The notes under the pieces: model-generated
Databases searched by the model: none
What the model was told of the DNA's origin: nothing
Seen by the model: only the letters and a program-made list of their open reading frames with translations
Shown: positions 22,405 to 29,838 of the stretch, piece after piece
How the letters are laid out: every line of letters begins with the position of its first letter
How positions within the stretch are numbered: position 1 is the stretch's first letter
Assembly: GCA_937873095.1 (NCBI GenBank)
Contig: CALMVI010000069.1
Coordinates: forward strand, 1-32,106
DNA from: an uncultured Acetobacteraceae bacterium
Lineage (GTDB): Bacteria > Pseudomonadota > Alphaproteobacteria > Acetobacterales > Acetobacteraceae
Direction of reading: 5' to 3'
DNA: 32,106 bases
Position numbers and translations under genes: made by a program

Positions 22405-23577
22405 TCAGGGAGTGAACTTGTACACCGACCCCTGGTTCAAGGTGCTCTCGCTCTCGAAGTCGATCGTGGTGCCGTAGAGCGCGCCTGCATAGGGCAGGAG
22501 CGGCCCGAACGGAGCGTAGCCGGTGGTACTGGCCGTGAACGTGCCTACGGTGGCCTGCGCGCCGGTGTCGGGATCGATGGTGAATATGGTCCCCTCGAAA
22601 TCCTGGCCGGGACCGAACTCGGTGACGCCGTACACGGTGCCCTTGAACAGCGTCAGCCCGGCGGAAGGCTGGCTGCCGTCATTGCCCGCTGCCGTGAAAC
22701 TGTGCAGCAGAGTGTAGGCGCCGCTGGCGAGGTCGATCTTGTAGACGCTGCCGGCGTGATCGGGCCCGGAGGTCTGCGTCACCCCGAGCAGCGCGCCGTT
22801 GTCGTCGAGAAGCTGTCCGATCGGCCTAGAGCCGTTGGCAAAGTCATACAGGATTTTCTGAGTGCCCGTCGCCAGGTCGAGCGCGAAGACGACTCCGCCG
22901 CCATCCTTCCCGCACGCAGCCGTCGTGCCGTACAACGTGCCGTCGACGATGAGCACGCTGTTCGGATTGCAGCCGCTGGCGTTGGTGGGGAAGGCATAGA
23001 CCACGGATAAGCGGCCCGCCGGGGTGATCTTGTAGATCGCACCCCTGCCGTTCGGCCCGCTGTAGTAGGCGGTGCCGTAGAGCGCGCCCTTGTAGACGAC
23101 CAGAGGGTCGCCGAGCAGGCTGGGCTGCGCGCCGTCCGAGCCGTTGAAATCGTGTATCGGCGTTTCGGTGTTGGTCGCCGGGTCGAACGAGAACACCGTG
23201 CCGTAGCCGTGATAGGGAGAGTTCGTGGCCTGCGTGCCGTTGCCCTCGGCGGTGGTGCCGTACAGCTTGCTGCCGAGCCTGGTGAGACCGCCGGTCGGCA
23301 GGTAGCCGTCATCGGGCGAGTGGTCCTTCTGCAGGAAGAACGTGTACACGTCGTCTTCCGCGCCGGTCTTGGGATTGACGCTGAAGAGGGTGCTGCTGCC
23401 GTCCGGTCCCTCCTCGCTGGTGCCGTAGAGCACGCCACCGAACACGGCGAGCTGGCCGACCGGAAGACCGTCGCTGCCGTTGAAGATGTGCACGCCCGTA
23501 ATTGTCCCGGCCGATGCCGCCCCGGTGACGAGTGTGGAAAACGCTGCTGCCAGTGCGAAAGTTCTGCCGACTACCAT
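22405..23577 (-). CDS. Exported GloVer-repeat protein (choice-of-anchor tandem repeats)
   Basis: The 390-residue protein has a Sec signal peptide (about 1-23, ending ASA-GT). It then has six or more repeats of about 50-60 residues with the recurring core 'G.LYGTT..GG....G.VF..D..TG....L..F', seen as VLYGTSEEG, KLYGTTAEG, ALYGTAYYSG, TLYGTTAACG and TVYGVTEFG. This is the GloVer-containing tandem-repeat family, probably a beta-propeller; function is unknown. GGAGG nine bases before the ATG at 23577 supports the start. A GGGAATAA sequence about 70 bp upstream resembles one upstream of the neighbouring ECF sigma gene. Two Cys (in GCNPN and AACG) may pair. No cell-wall or autotransporter anchor is visible. 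Confidence 0.88.
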   Translation of the reverse strand: MVVGRTFALAAAFSTLVTGAASAGTITGVHIFNGSDGLPVGQLAVFGGVLYGTSEEGPDGSSTLFSVNPKTGAEDDVYTFFLQKDHSPDDGYLPTGGLTRLGSKLYGTTAEGNGTQATNSPYHGYGTVFSFDPATNTETPIHDFNGSDGAQPSLLGDPLVVYKGALYGTAYYSGPNGRGAIYKITPAGRLSVVYAFPTNASGCNPNSVLIVDGTLYGTTAACGKDGGGVVFALDLATGTQKILYDFANGSRPIGQLLDDNGALLGVTQTSGPDHAGSVYKIDLASGAYTLLHSFTAAGNDGSQPSAGLTLFKGTVYGVTEFGPGQDFEGTIFTIDPDTGAQATVGTFTASTTGYAPFGPLLPYAGALYGTTIDFESESTLNQGSVYKFTP

Positions 23578-23629
23578 GTGCTATCGCCTCCAGTGTCTGA
23601 AAGGCGTTCCCGCCGCCTCACGTCATAGA

Positions 23630-23655
23630 GACGAAGCGCACCGGGTCTTATTCCC
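23630..23655 (-). promoter_or_regulatory. Candidate ECF-type promoter before the GloVer-repeat gene
   Basis: On the minus strand, GGGAATAA (23655-23648) is followed after 14 bp by CGTC (23633-23630). The same two boxes occur upstream of the ECF sigma gene with 15 bp between them. GGAA-type -35 and CGTC-type -10 boxes are common for ECF sigma factors. Assignment is by resemblance only. Confidence 0.3.
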
Positions 23656-23729
23656 TAGCTGTCGAAAATACCTTCATGCTCCTTGCAGGTCCGGGCGCCT
23701 CGTCGCGGCGTGGTGCACGCCCCGGACCC

Positions 23730-24461
23730 TCAAAGGTCGAGATCTCCGTAAGCCTTGCTCGCCACCCGCATCATCTCGCCTGCCGATAGCGGCGCCACGA
23801 TCACGGCGCCGACGACGTTGTCCTGCCAGATGCAGATGCGCTGCGCCCCTTGCCGCAGCATGTCGAACCTGACTGTCCCGTTCGACGGCCGCACGTAGAT
23901 GGTCAGGTCGCGGCGGCCGCGGTCGGCGTAGCGCAGCTGCGCCCCTCGCGCGAACAGCTGCATGGCAGCCAGCCGGAAGCCGAAACGCTGCAAATCGGGC
24001 GCATGTGCCGGCAGGCCGATGGCGGAGGCCAGCTGCGCGTCACGCGCGGCGGCGTCCGCCAGCACACCCGCGGGCAGGGCGCGCCCGCCTGCGGCCGCGC
24101 CATCCCTGACGGCCAGGGCGTCGGCAAGGATCGTGTCCCCAGGCGGCCACCACTTCACGGCGGCTGCGGCTCCGACCGCCGCAGCCAGGCTCGCGGCGAT
24201 GGCGTAGCGCCGCCCCACACGCGCCGGACTCGGCCGGGCGGCCGCCTGGATCTGCGCGGCCCACTGCGACGGCAGCGGATTTGCCGAAAGCTGCGCCACC
24301 GCCTCCCGCAGAAGGTCGCGGTCGCGCGCGTAGCCCTCCACCCTGGCGGCCAGCGCCGGATCCGCGCGCAGGATGGCGGCCACCTCGTTCCGGCGGGCGG
24401 CCAGCAGCGCGCCGTCCACGAAGGCGTGCAACTCCTCCTCGCTGGCGGGCCGGATGCTCAT
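23730..24461 (-). CDS. Anti-sigma factor (membrane-anchored, ECF partner)
   Basis: The 243-residue protein starts with the typical anti-sigma N-terminal helix pair EEELHAFVDGALLAARRNEVAAILRADPALAARV (8-41). One transmembrane helix follows (about 86-104, AIAASLAAAVGAAAAVKWW) and then a periplasmic domain of about 135 residues with a beta-rich end. It should hold the ECF sigma factor at the membrane until a signal from the periplasm releases it. The zinc-binding HxxxCxxC motif is absent. Its ATG overlaps the sigma gene stop in an ATGA, the standard arrangement. The periplasmic sensor part gives no hint of the signal. Confidence 0.88.
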   Translation of the reverse strand: MSIRPASEEELHAFVDGALLAARRNEVAAILRADPALAARVEGYARDRDLLREAVAQLSANPLPSQWAAQIQAAARPSPARVGRRYAIAASLAAAVGAAAAVKWWPPGDTILADALAVRDGAAAGGRALPAGVLADAAARDAQLASAIGLPAHAPDLQRFGFRLAAMQLFARGAQLRYADRGRRDLTIYVRPSNGTVRFDMLRQGAQRICIWQDNVVGAVIVAPLSAGEMMRVASKAYGDLDL

Positions 24462-24982
24462 CCTGCGGCTGCCGCGCCGGCCTGGCGCCCACCCGCATCC
24501 AGCGCAAGCCGCAACTGGTCGCGCGCGCGCGCCAGGCGCGACATGACCGTGCCCACCGGCACGCCGATCTCCTCGGCCACCTCGCGGTAGCTCAACCCTT
24601 CGACGCCGACCAGTATCAGCACCTGGCGGTGCTGCGCCGTCAGCGTCGAGGCAGCGCGCAGCACCTGCTGCAACTCGTACCGCCTCTGCGGATCATGGCC
24701 TGGGTCAGGCAGGGTTTCCAGGAACTCGGTCTCCACGATGTCGACGCGGTGGCGCAACTGCCGCCTGTCGTCGACGAAGGCATTGAAAAGAATGGTGCGC
24801 AGCCAGGCGCCGATCCTGCTCTCGTCGTCCAGGGATGCCAGCCGGCGCAGGGCGCGTTCGATGCAATCCTGCACCAGATCGTCGGCGGACGCGCGCTGGC
24901 CGGTCAGCCCGAGCGCGTAGCGGCGCAAGGCGGGCAGCTGGGCCACCATGGCGGCGCTCAGCCGCCCGGCGCGCGCGCTCAT
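24458..24982 (-). CDS. ECF RNA polymerase sigma factor
   Basis: The 174-residue protein has sigma region 2 (about 14-75, with ADDLVQDCIERALRRL and GAWLRTILFNAFVDDRRQ) and region 4 (about 113-160, LTAQHRQVLILVGVEGLSYREVAEEIGVPVGTVMSRLARAR) but no region 3, as in ECF factors. It directs RNA polymerase to a small regulon and is controlled by the overlapping anti-sigma gene. The genes probably form an autoregulated pair; a GGAATAAA box on the same strand about 120 bp upstream could be its own promoter. No well-placed Shine-Dalgarno sequence is visible. Candidate targets nearby are the GloVer-repeat gene and the DUF1302 gene. Confidence 0.95.
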   Translation of the reverse strand: MSARAGRLSAAMVAQLPALRRYALGLTGQRASADDLVQDCIERALRRLASLDDESRIGAWLRTILFNAFVDDRRQLRHRVDIVETEFLETLPDPGHDPQRRYELQQVLRAASTLTAQHRQVLILVGVEGLSYREVAEEIGVPVGTVMSRLARARDQLRLALDAGGRQAGAAAAG

Positions 24983-25086
24983 TCACGCGGCGCCGCGGAT
25001 GCGGCTCCGTTCTGGTCGTCCTGCGCACCAAAGGGCGCCACAACGCTTGCATGCACATTCACCCTCTGCGCGCTACGCCATTCCCT

Positions 25087-25112
25087 GACGCGACAACGCA
25101 ATGGTTTATTCC
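25087..25112 (-). promoter_or_regulatory. Candidate autoregulatory ECF promoter
   Basis: GGAATAAA on the minus strand (25112-25105) followed by CGTC (25090-25087), with 15 bp between GGAATAA and CGTC. It reads toward the sigma gene. The long leader (about 105 bp) weakens the case. Confidence 0.3.
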
Positions 25113-25138
25113 GCCGATTGCTGGAAATAGCTGCAAAA

Positions 25139-25150
25139 AAGGCCAGGGGC
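25139..25150 (+). repeat. Short AAGGCCAGGGGC intergenic repeat
   Basis: The 12-mer AAGGCCAGGGGC stands 4 bp beyond the stop of the DUF1302 gene. The same 12-mer is at 20485-20496 and 32039-32050, and a form lacking one G is at 1669-1680. All are next to gene ends. It matches the left end of the larger element at 20486-20667. Confidence 0.6.
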
Positions 25151-25154
25151 TTGC

Positions 25155-26756
25155 CTAGAACGTCCTGACCAGGGAGAGCGACAGGAAATCACGGTCCGCC
25201 AGCGGCTGCAGGCGGGGCGCGCCGAGGTATCGGGAGTAGGACAGGCCGGCCTGCCAGACCGTCCGGTACGTGGCCGAAACCCCAAGCGTCAGGGTGCCGG
25301 CGCCTGCGTCCTCTCCGGCATCGACGCTCGATCGGCCGGCCAGGCCGATCCTGAACCCCGCCGGCAGCGACAGGTTGAGGTCCCGGCGCACGTTGAACCA
25401 GGTCGGCGTCAGGACCGCCTCCAGCGCCGCGCTGAACCCGGTGGAGCCAGGCAGGCGGTCGCCCGGGTTGGTCTGCACGGAGACCAGCTGCGTGGACGCC
25501 GCCTCGGCCTGCAGGTTGGCGGTGTCCCACAACCGTCCGGGCGGCAGCAGGCGTTCGTAGGATGCCAGCCCGGTGAGGGTCTGGCCGGTGGCAAAACCGC
25601 CCTGCGGCGGCAACAGGGCCGGCGTCGCAGACGCCGCCGGCAGCAGGCTCGGCGCCAGCGGCTGGAAGCGGCTGACCAACGGCAGGTTGCGCCTGAACGA
25701 CAGCTCGCCGGCCAGGGTGGCGTCGCCCGCATAGGTGCTGATGCTGGCCCCGAGCAGGTCGATGCCGCGCGGATACGCCAGCCGGTAGGTGTCCGCCGCC
25801 GCGCCCCGCTCGATCGCCGGCGATTTCGCGTCGTAGCGCAGCGCGTACAGACCCAGGCCGAGCGTGCCGCCATCGCGCCGCAAGGCCACGCCGAACTGGC
25901 CGAGCCCGGCGGCGGGCGGCGTGTCGTCCTGCGCCCGGAACAGGACACCGCCGCCGGCCGCCAACAGGCGCTGGCCGCCCACGTCCAGCACGTCGCTGGT
26001 GCTGAAATAGCTGGCTACCCCGGGGATGCGGTCGCGCCGCCACTCCGCCTGGTCGTAGGCTTCGAGCGACAGGCCGGAAGGCAGCTTAACCCGGATGTCG
26101 GCCTGTGCCACAGGCAGGTATAGCTGGCTGGCGGGCGCCAGAGGCTGGCTGGCCGCGCGGATCAGGTCCAAAGGGGCTTGCGCGCCGGCGATGCCGTCCT
26201 GCGCGAAAAACAGGCTTTCTCCCCAGAGCAAGGTCTGCCGCCCGATCCTGAGGCTTATCGGCAACCCGTCCAGGTCGAACTTGGTACGGACATAGGCGGG
26301 ACCGAGTTCGACCATGCCGCCCATGAGCCGGCGCACGTCGGCCGGGAACGCGTCGTGGGCGACGGTGACCGGGTTGAAGGTGGCGGGCGAACGGTTGGCG
26401 TTCGTGCCGTGATAGGCTGCGTCGTACCAGCCATCGGCGCCGATCTCCAGGCCGAACGGACCGCGTGTTGCGTCCAGTATCTCGGACACATCCAGGCGTT
26501 CGGAAATTGGGCCTTCTGCGAAGGCGCGGTCGCCGTCATCGGCGTTGACGGCGGACAGCAAGGCAGGATCCTGCGGTGCGACGCGCAGGCCGAGCGAGAC
26601 GCCCAGTTCGCTGTCCAGGCGCACATCGAAGCCGCCGATCGTGCCCAGATCGGCGGCAGCGGCGGGACCGGTGATGCCGCAGAGGATGCCGCCTGTCAGG
26701 GCGGCTGCACTGCGCAGACCGCGGGCGCGATGCCCGGCCAGCGCCGCCCGCAGCAC
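25155..26756 (-). CDS. DUF1302 outer-membrane-type protein
   Basis: The protein (533 residues from the chosen GTG) has a basic signal peptide ending GPAAAADL. A DUF1302 body follows with ELGVSLGLRVAPQDPALL, the motif RIGRQTLLWGESLFF and a long run of alternating strands, closing with SLSLVRTF, whose terminal Phe is typical of outer-membrane beta barrels. DUF1302 proteins are nearly always paired with a DUF1329 protein, as here, and are often linked to RND/MMPL-type exporters of hydrophobic compounds or lipids. The start is uncertain: an ATG at 26828 is also in frame but would share its CATG with the divergent DUF1329 start. The GTG at 26756, with GGAG upstream at a loose 12-base spacing, leaves about 70 bp for promoters. 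Confidence 0.85.
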   Translation of the reverse strand: MLRAALAGHRARGLRSAAALTGGILCGITGPAAAADLGTIGGFDVRLDSELGVSLGLRVAPQDPALLSAVNADDGDRAFAEGPISERLDVSEILDATRGPFGLEIGADGWYDAAYHGTNANRSPATFNPVTVAHDAFPADVRRLMGGMVELGPAYVRTKFDLDGLPISLRIGRQTLLWGESLFFAQDGIAGAQAPLDLIRAASQPLAPASQLYLPVAQADIRVKLPSGLSLEAYDQAEWRRDRIPGVASYFSTSDVLDVGGQRLLAAGGGVLFRAQDDTPPAAGLGQFGVALRRDGGTLGLGLYALRYDAKSPAIERGAAADTYRLAYPRGIDLLGASISTYAGDATLAGELSFRRNLPLVSRFQPLAPSLLPAASATPALLPPQGGFATGQTLTGLASYERLLPPGRLWDTANLQAEAASTQLVSVQTNPGDRLPGSTGFSAALEAVLTPTWFNVRRDLNLSLPAGFRIGLAGRSSVDAGEDAGAGTLTLGVSATYRTVWQAGLSYSRYLGAPRLQPLADRDFLSLSLVRTF

Positions 26757-26826
26757 TCGGCGGGGCTGCTCCGCCGCCCGCGCCGGCAACCTTCCGGGCC
26801 AAGCGGCCGTGTGCGATATCGGCCGC

Positions 26827-28194
26827 ATGAGCACGAAGACCCGGCGCAGGCCGGCAGAAGCGGTCCTGCTGGCTGCCACGCTGGCCCTGGCGGCGGCCGG
26901 CGCGCGTGCCGCCGTCACCCCGGACGCGGCGGCGGCGCTGCAGGGCCGGTTGACCCCTATGGGTGCCGAGCGGGCCGGCAACCAGGCCGGCACCATCCCG
27001 GCCTGGACCGGCGGCCTGGTCGGTCCGTCCTCGCCGACCGGCCTGCCCTGGACCGACCCGTTCGCCAGCGACCGTGAGCTGTTTACGATCGATGCCTCCA
27101 ACGTGGCCGCGCAGGCCGACAGGCTTCCCGAGGGGGCGCTGGCGCTGTTCCGACGATATCCCGACTACCGCATGCATGTCTTTGCGACACGCCGCACCGC
27201 GGCCTTCCCGACCGCGGTCTATGCGGCCGTCGCGCGCAACGCGGTGCGTGCGCATGCCGCCCCGTCCGGCATTGCCGAGGGCGTGGCGGGTGCGGCCGGC
27301 GGCATACCGTTCCCGATCCCCGGCAACGGCGCGGAGGCGATGTGGAACCACCTGCTCGCCTTCCGGGGCGCCGCGCGCGAAGCCAGCATACGCACCTACG
27401 TGGCGCCAGGAGACGGCACGACGGAGCTGACGGCGGGCTACAGCGAAATCACCGACTTCCCCTACTACGCCCCGGGGGCGACGCCTGAGACAATCGGCCC
27501 ATACTACTTCAAGACCAGGCGCCTGATGGACGCGCCGGCCGCCCTCGTCGGCCAGGGCTATATCGGCTGGCAGCCGCTCGACGTCGCGGCGCAGCCCTTT
27601 GTCGCGTGGCTGAACCATCCCGGCGAGCACAGGGTGCGGCGGGCGCCGTCCTTCTCCTACGACACGCCGGACCCGACCGCGTCGGGCTACGAGTCGATGG
27701 ACGACTACTACCTGTTCTTCGGCGGCCAGGACCGTTACGTGTTCCGCCTGCTGGGCAAACGCGAGATGTTCGTCCCCTACAACAACAACCGGCTGGCGCT
27801 CATTCCTGCGGCCCAGGCCATGGGCCCGGTGCACGCCAACCAGGACGACATACGCTACGAGCTGCACCGCGTCTGGGTCGTGGAGGGCACTCTGGCTCCC
27901 GGCAAGCACCACGTGGCGCCGCGCCGGCGGTTCTACCTGGACGAAGACAGCTGGACTGCCGTGTACAGCGAGGGCTGGGACGAGGACGGCAAGCTGTGGC
28001 ATTTCGCGCAGTCGACCATGATGGCCATGCCGGGCGTGCCGGCGGTGATCGGCGGAAGCGAGTTCTTCTACGACCTGATCCAGGGCGGCTACTGCTACGA
28101 CTTCGTCTTTTCTCCCGGCCGCTACAAGATCACGCCGCTGCATCCCGCCGACGCCTTCGGCCCCGATGCGATGGCGGCCGACTCGCTGCGGTAG
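26827..28194 (+). CDS. DUF1329 periplasmic protein
   Basis: The 455-residue protein has a signal peptide (residues 1-28, ending ARA-AV). DUF1329 hallmarks follow: LTPMGAERAGNQAGTIPAWTGG near residue 40, YPDYRMHVFATRRTAAFP near 115, GNGAEAMWNHLLAFRG near 170, FVPYNNNRLAL, and FYLDEDSWTAVYSEGWDEDGKLWHF. These proteins have a LolB/LolA-like fold and are inferred to carry lipids or other hydrophobic ligands between membranes together with the DUF1302 partner. The ATG at 26827 has no clear ribosome binding site and shares CATG with a possible start of the divergent DUF1302 gene. The stop codon TAG is part of the palindrome that follows (TAGAGCATG). Confidence 0.92.
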   Translation: MSTKTRRRPAEAVLLAATLALAAAGARAAVTPDAAAALQGRLTPMGAERAGNQAGTIPAWTGGLVGPSSPTGLPWTDPFASDRELFTIDASNVAAQADRLPEGALALFRRYPDYRMHVFATRRTAAFPTAVYAAVARNAVRAHAAPSGIAEGVAGAAGGIPFPIPGNGAEAMWNHLLAFRGAAREASIRTYVAPGDGTTELTAGYSEITDFPYYAPGATPETIGPYYFKTRRLMDAPAALVGQGYIGWQPLDVAAQPFVAWLNHPGEHRVRRAPSFSYDTPDPTASGYESMDDYYLFFGGQDRYVFRLLGKREMFVPYNNNRLALIPAAQAMGPVHANQDDIRYELHRVWVVEGTLAPGKHHVAPRRRFYLDEDSWTAVYSEGWDEDGKLWHFAQSTMMAMPGVPAVIGGSEFFYDLIQGGYCYDFVFSPGRYKITPLHPADAFGPDAMAADSLR

Positions 28195-28240
28195 AGCATG
28201 GTCGGTTCAGGTGGAATTACCTGAACCGACAAACATGCTC
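28194..28240. repeat. Intergenic palindrome (GAGCATG family)
   Basis: Outer arms GAGCATG (28194-28200)/CATGCTC (28234-28240) and inner perfect 11-bp arms GTCGGTTCAGG (28201-28211)/CCTGAACCGAC (28220-28230), with TGGAATTA as loop. Nearly identical to the copy at 6078-6125 and, like it, it begins at the stop codon of the gene before it. Confidence 0.88.
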
Positions 28241-28531
28241 GCCCAATGCAGGATGCCAGTCTGGCGCGAAGGACGGCCTCCAGGCGCTGGGCCACCGTCG
28301 TGAAGCCGCCCCGTCTGAGTGGCCCGAGCAATCTCGTCGGCAAACCCGCGACTTGTGCCGAGCAAGCTACGGCCTGTCCGCTCCACTCCAATCGCTCGTT
28401 TGCAAATCCTGCTTTGCCGCGCCCGCATCACAACAAGATGGGCGGTGGTCGGAACCGGTCGGAACATTTCCGGAATATGGTCGGACTTCTCACCGCCATG
28501 TGAGCCAATGCCGCAGAACTCCATCGGTAAT
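28241..28531. other. Non-coding or decayed stretch
   Basis: About 290 bp without a convincing gene; short frames exist on both strands but none has a ribosome binding site or a recognisable product. GGTCGGAA-like words recur three times near 28446-28484. GC content looks lower and codon pattern weaker than in the flanking genes, consistent with relict DNA, but no source can be named. Confidence 0.4.
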
Positions 28532-28728
28532 GACCGGGCCACGCCGTGATCCGGGGCGGCACGCTGACGAGCAGCCACGGCGGCAGCATCGTCGTCGATA
28601 CAGACTGGGGCGTGCTGGACGGGGCGGCCTACGCGCTGACCAACGATGCGTATGTCGAGGTGACGGACTACAGCGCGGTGCAGCTTGAAGGCACGATCAT
28701 CAACAACGGCGAAATTCATCCAGGCTGG
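28532..28728 (+). pseudogene. Fragment of a beta-strand-repeat adhesin/autotransporter-like protein
   Basis: The frame reads VIRGGTLTSSHGGSIVV, then GVLDGAAYALTNDAYVEV, then AVQLEGTIINNGEIH. This is one unit of the stacked beta-helix repeats found in very large bacterial surface proteins (pattern GGTLT..GGG.I......LDG......G....V.......GTI.N.G.I). A stop codon lies five codons upstream, no ribosome binding site is present, and the frame runs into the 3' end of the TetR gene, so only one repeat of a once larger gene remains. The repeat assignment is by pattern recognition. Confidence 0.55.
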
Positions 28729-28730
28729 AC

Positions 28731-29384
28731 TCAGTCTGAGTGGTCGAGCTGCTCGGCAGAGCAACACGTTGAGCGGGTCGGGCTGACACCGTCAGCCTGA
28801 ACCCGCTCCAAGCCAAGCATGGCCTCTGCCACGCGGCGGGTGATATCGCCGTCCGATGCAGCCGTCTTGTCGCCGATCCGGCCGTCCAGGAACAGCGATG
28901 CCAAGCCATGCACCAGCGACCAGCAGCCGAGAGCACGAGCGTCCCGGTCGGCGTCGGCCGGCGCCTCGGCCGCGACCCTTGCCGCCAGAACGGCATAGGC
29001 GGCCTCGCCGGCCGCTGCCAGCTCCGGATGCACGCCAAGGCGCTTGGGGCCGAACATGAGCCGGAACAAGGCCGGGTTCTGCAGTGCGTAGCGCACATAG
29101 GCGACCGCCTGCTCCACGAGCGCCTTGCCTGCAGGGGCCGCGTCGTCGGCGGCGCGGAGCACGTGACGCAGGCCGGCGAAGCCCTGCACCGCCACCGCTG
29201 CGAGAAGCCCCTCCTTGTCCGCATAGTGCCGGTAGGGGGCCATGGCGGACACGCCGGCCCGACGCGCAACAGCGCGCAGCGAGATCGCCTGCGCGCCATC
29301 CTCCGCCAGCAGGTCGAGCGCCGCGCCGACCAGCGCCGTCCGCAGCTCCGGGTAACGGTGATCGCTGGCGGCCGATGTTGACAC
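28731..29384 (-). CDS. TetR/AcrR-family repressor
   Basis: The 217-residue protein has a TetR DNA-binding domain (about 12-60). Its helix-turn-helix is ISLRAVARRAGVSAMAPYRHYADKEGLLAAV (34-64), and it has a C-terminal ligand domain with NPALFRLMFGP of the WHG type. The preferred start is the GTG at 29384, 11 bases after AGGAG; ATGs further upstream would run through the operator region toward the divergent EthD gene. A different frame begins ATG right after the AGGAG but encodes no TetR sequence. The C-terminal 20 residues (ADGVSPTRSTCCSAEQLDHSD) look unrelated to the family and may reflect the junction with relict DNA. It probably controls the divergent EthD/DUF4188 pair. Confidence 0.88.
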   Translation of the reverse strand: MSTSAASDHRYPELRTALVGAALDLLAEDGAQAISLRAVARRAGVSAMAPYRHYADKEGLLAAVAVQGFAGLRHVLRAADDAAPAGKALVEQAVAYVRYALQNPALFRLMFGPKRLGVHPELAAAGEAAYAVLAARVAAEAPADADRDARALGCWSLVHGLASLFLDGRIGDKTAASDGDITRRVAEAMLGLERVQADGVSPTRSTCCSAEQLDHSD

Positions 29385-29417
29385 TGTAAGCGCATCTCCT
29401 AAGTATGCAGTGTAAGC
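29381..29417. promoter_or_regulatory. Candidate TetR operator between divergent genes
   Basis: ACACTG (29381-29386) and CAGTGT (29408-29413) form an inverted repeat, and TGTAAGC occurs twice (29385-29391 and 29411-29417) with a 26-bp offset. The sites flank the AGGAG of the TetR gene and lie about 50 bp before the EthD start, the place expected for a site that controls both. Confidence 0.45.
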
Positions 29418-29463
29418 ATGGGGCCGTGGCTGTCCATCCATGTCGGCCGACCAGGAGAGCGCC

Positions 29464-29808
29464 ATGATCAAGTTCACCATCCTGCTGCGGCGCAAACCGT
29501 CGATGACGCACGACGAGTTCGTCGCCTACCACCGCGAGCGGCACGCGCCGCTGTTCTGCGCGCTGCCCGCCGTACGGCAACACGTGCGGCGCTACGTCCA
29601 ATGCCACACCGTACCGGCGTCCATCCCAGGCCTGCCACCGGTCGCGTTCGACGGCATCACCGAACTGTGGTTCGACGATTTGGCCGGGTTGGAAGCGGTG
29701 TTCACTGCCGAAAGCTACATGGAGACGATCCGGCCGGACGAAGCGCAGTTCCTGAATCTGCACGCCTGCGCGTTCGTGCTGTCCACCGAAAGCGTGCTCA
29801 TCGCCTGA
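29464..29808 (+). CDS. EthD-domain protein
   Basis: The 114-residue protein is a single ferredoxin-like EthD domain: IKFTILLRRKPSMTHDEFVAYHRERHAPL (2-30) with the conserved YHRERHAPL, and later FDGITELWFDDLAGLEAVF. EthD-type proteins accompany cytochrome P450 or other oxygenases in degradation clusters, or act as small cyclases or isomerases. AGGAGAG before the ATG at 29464 decides the start, rather than the in-frame ATG at 29440. It is followed 30 bp later by a DUF4188 gene in the same direction and is divergent from a TetR gene, so it is likely induced by a xenobiotic or aromatic ligand. Confidence 0.87.
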   Translation: MIKFTILLRRKPSMTHDEFVAYHRERHAPLFCALPAVRQHVRRYVQCHTVPASIPGLPPVAFDGITELWFDDLAGLEAVFTAESYMETIRPDEAQFLNLHACAFVLSTESVLIA

Positions 29809-29838
29809 CCGACGCAATCTTCACCTGGAAGGCACGCC

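Noticed and set aside
28241-28531. Possible transposase remnant
   Set aside because: No DDE-type motif, terminal inverted repeats or target duplication could be found.
28700-29395. Alternative frame starting ATG right after AGGAG upstream of the TetR gene
   Set aside because: The well-placed ATG leads to an Arg-rich product without family resemblance, while the neighbouring frame has an intact TetR helix-turn-helix.
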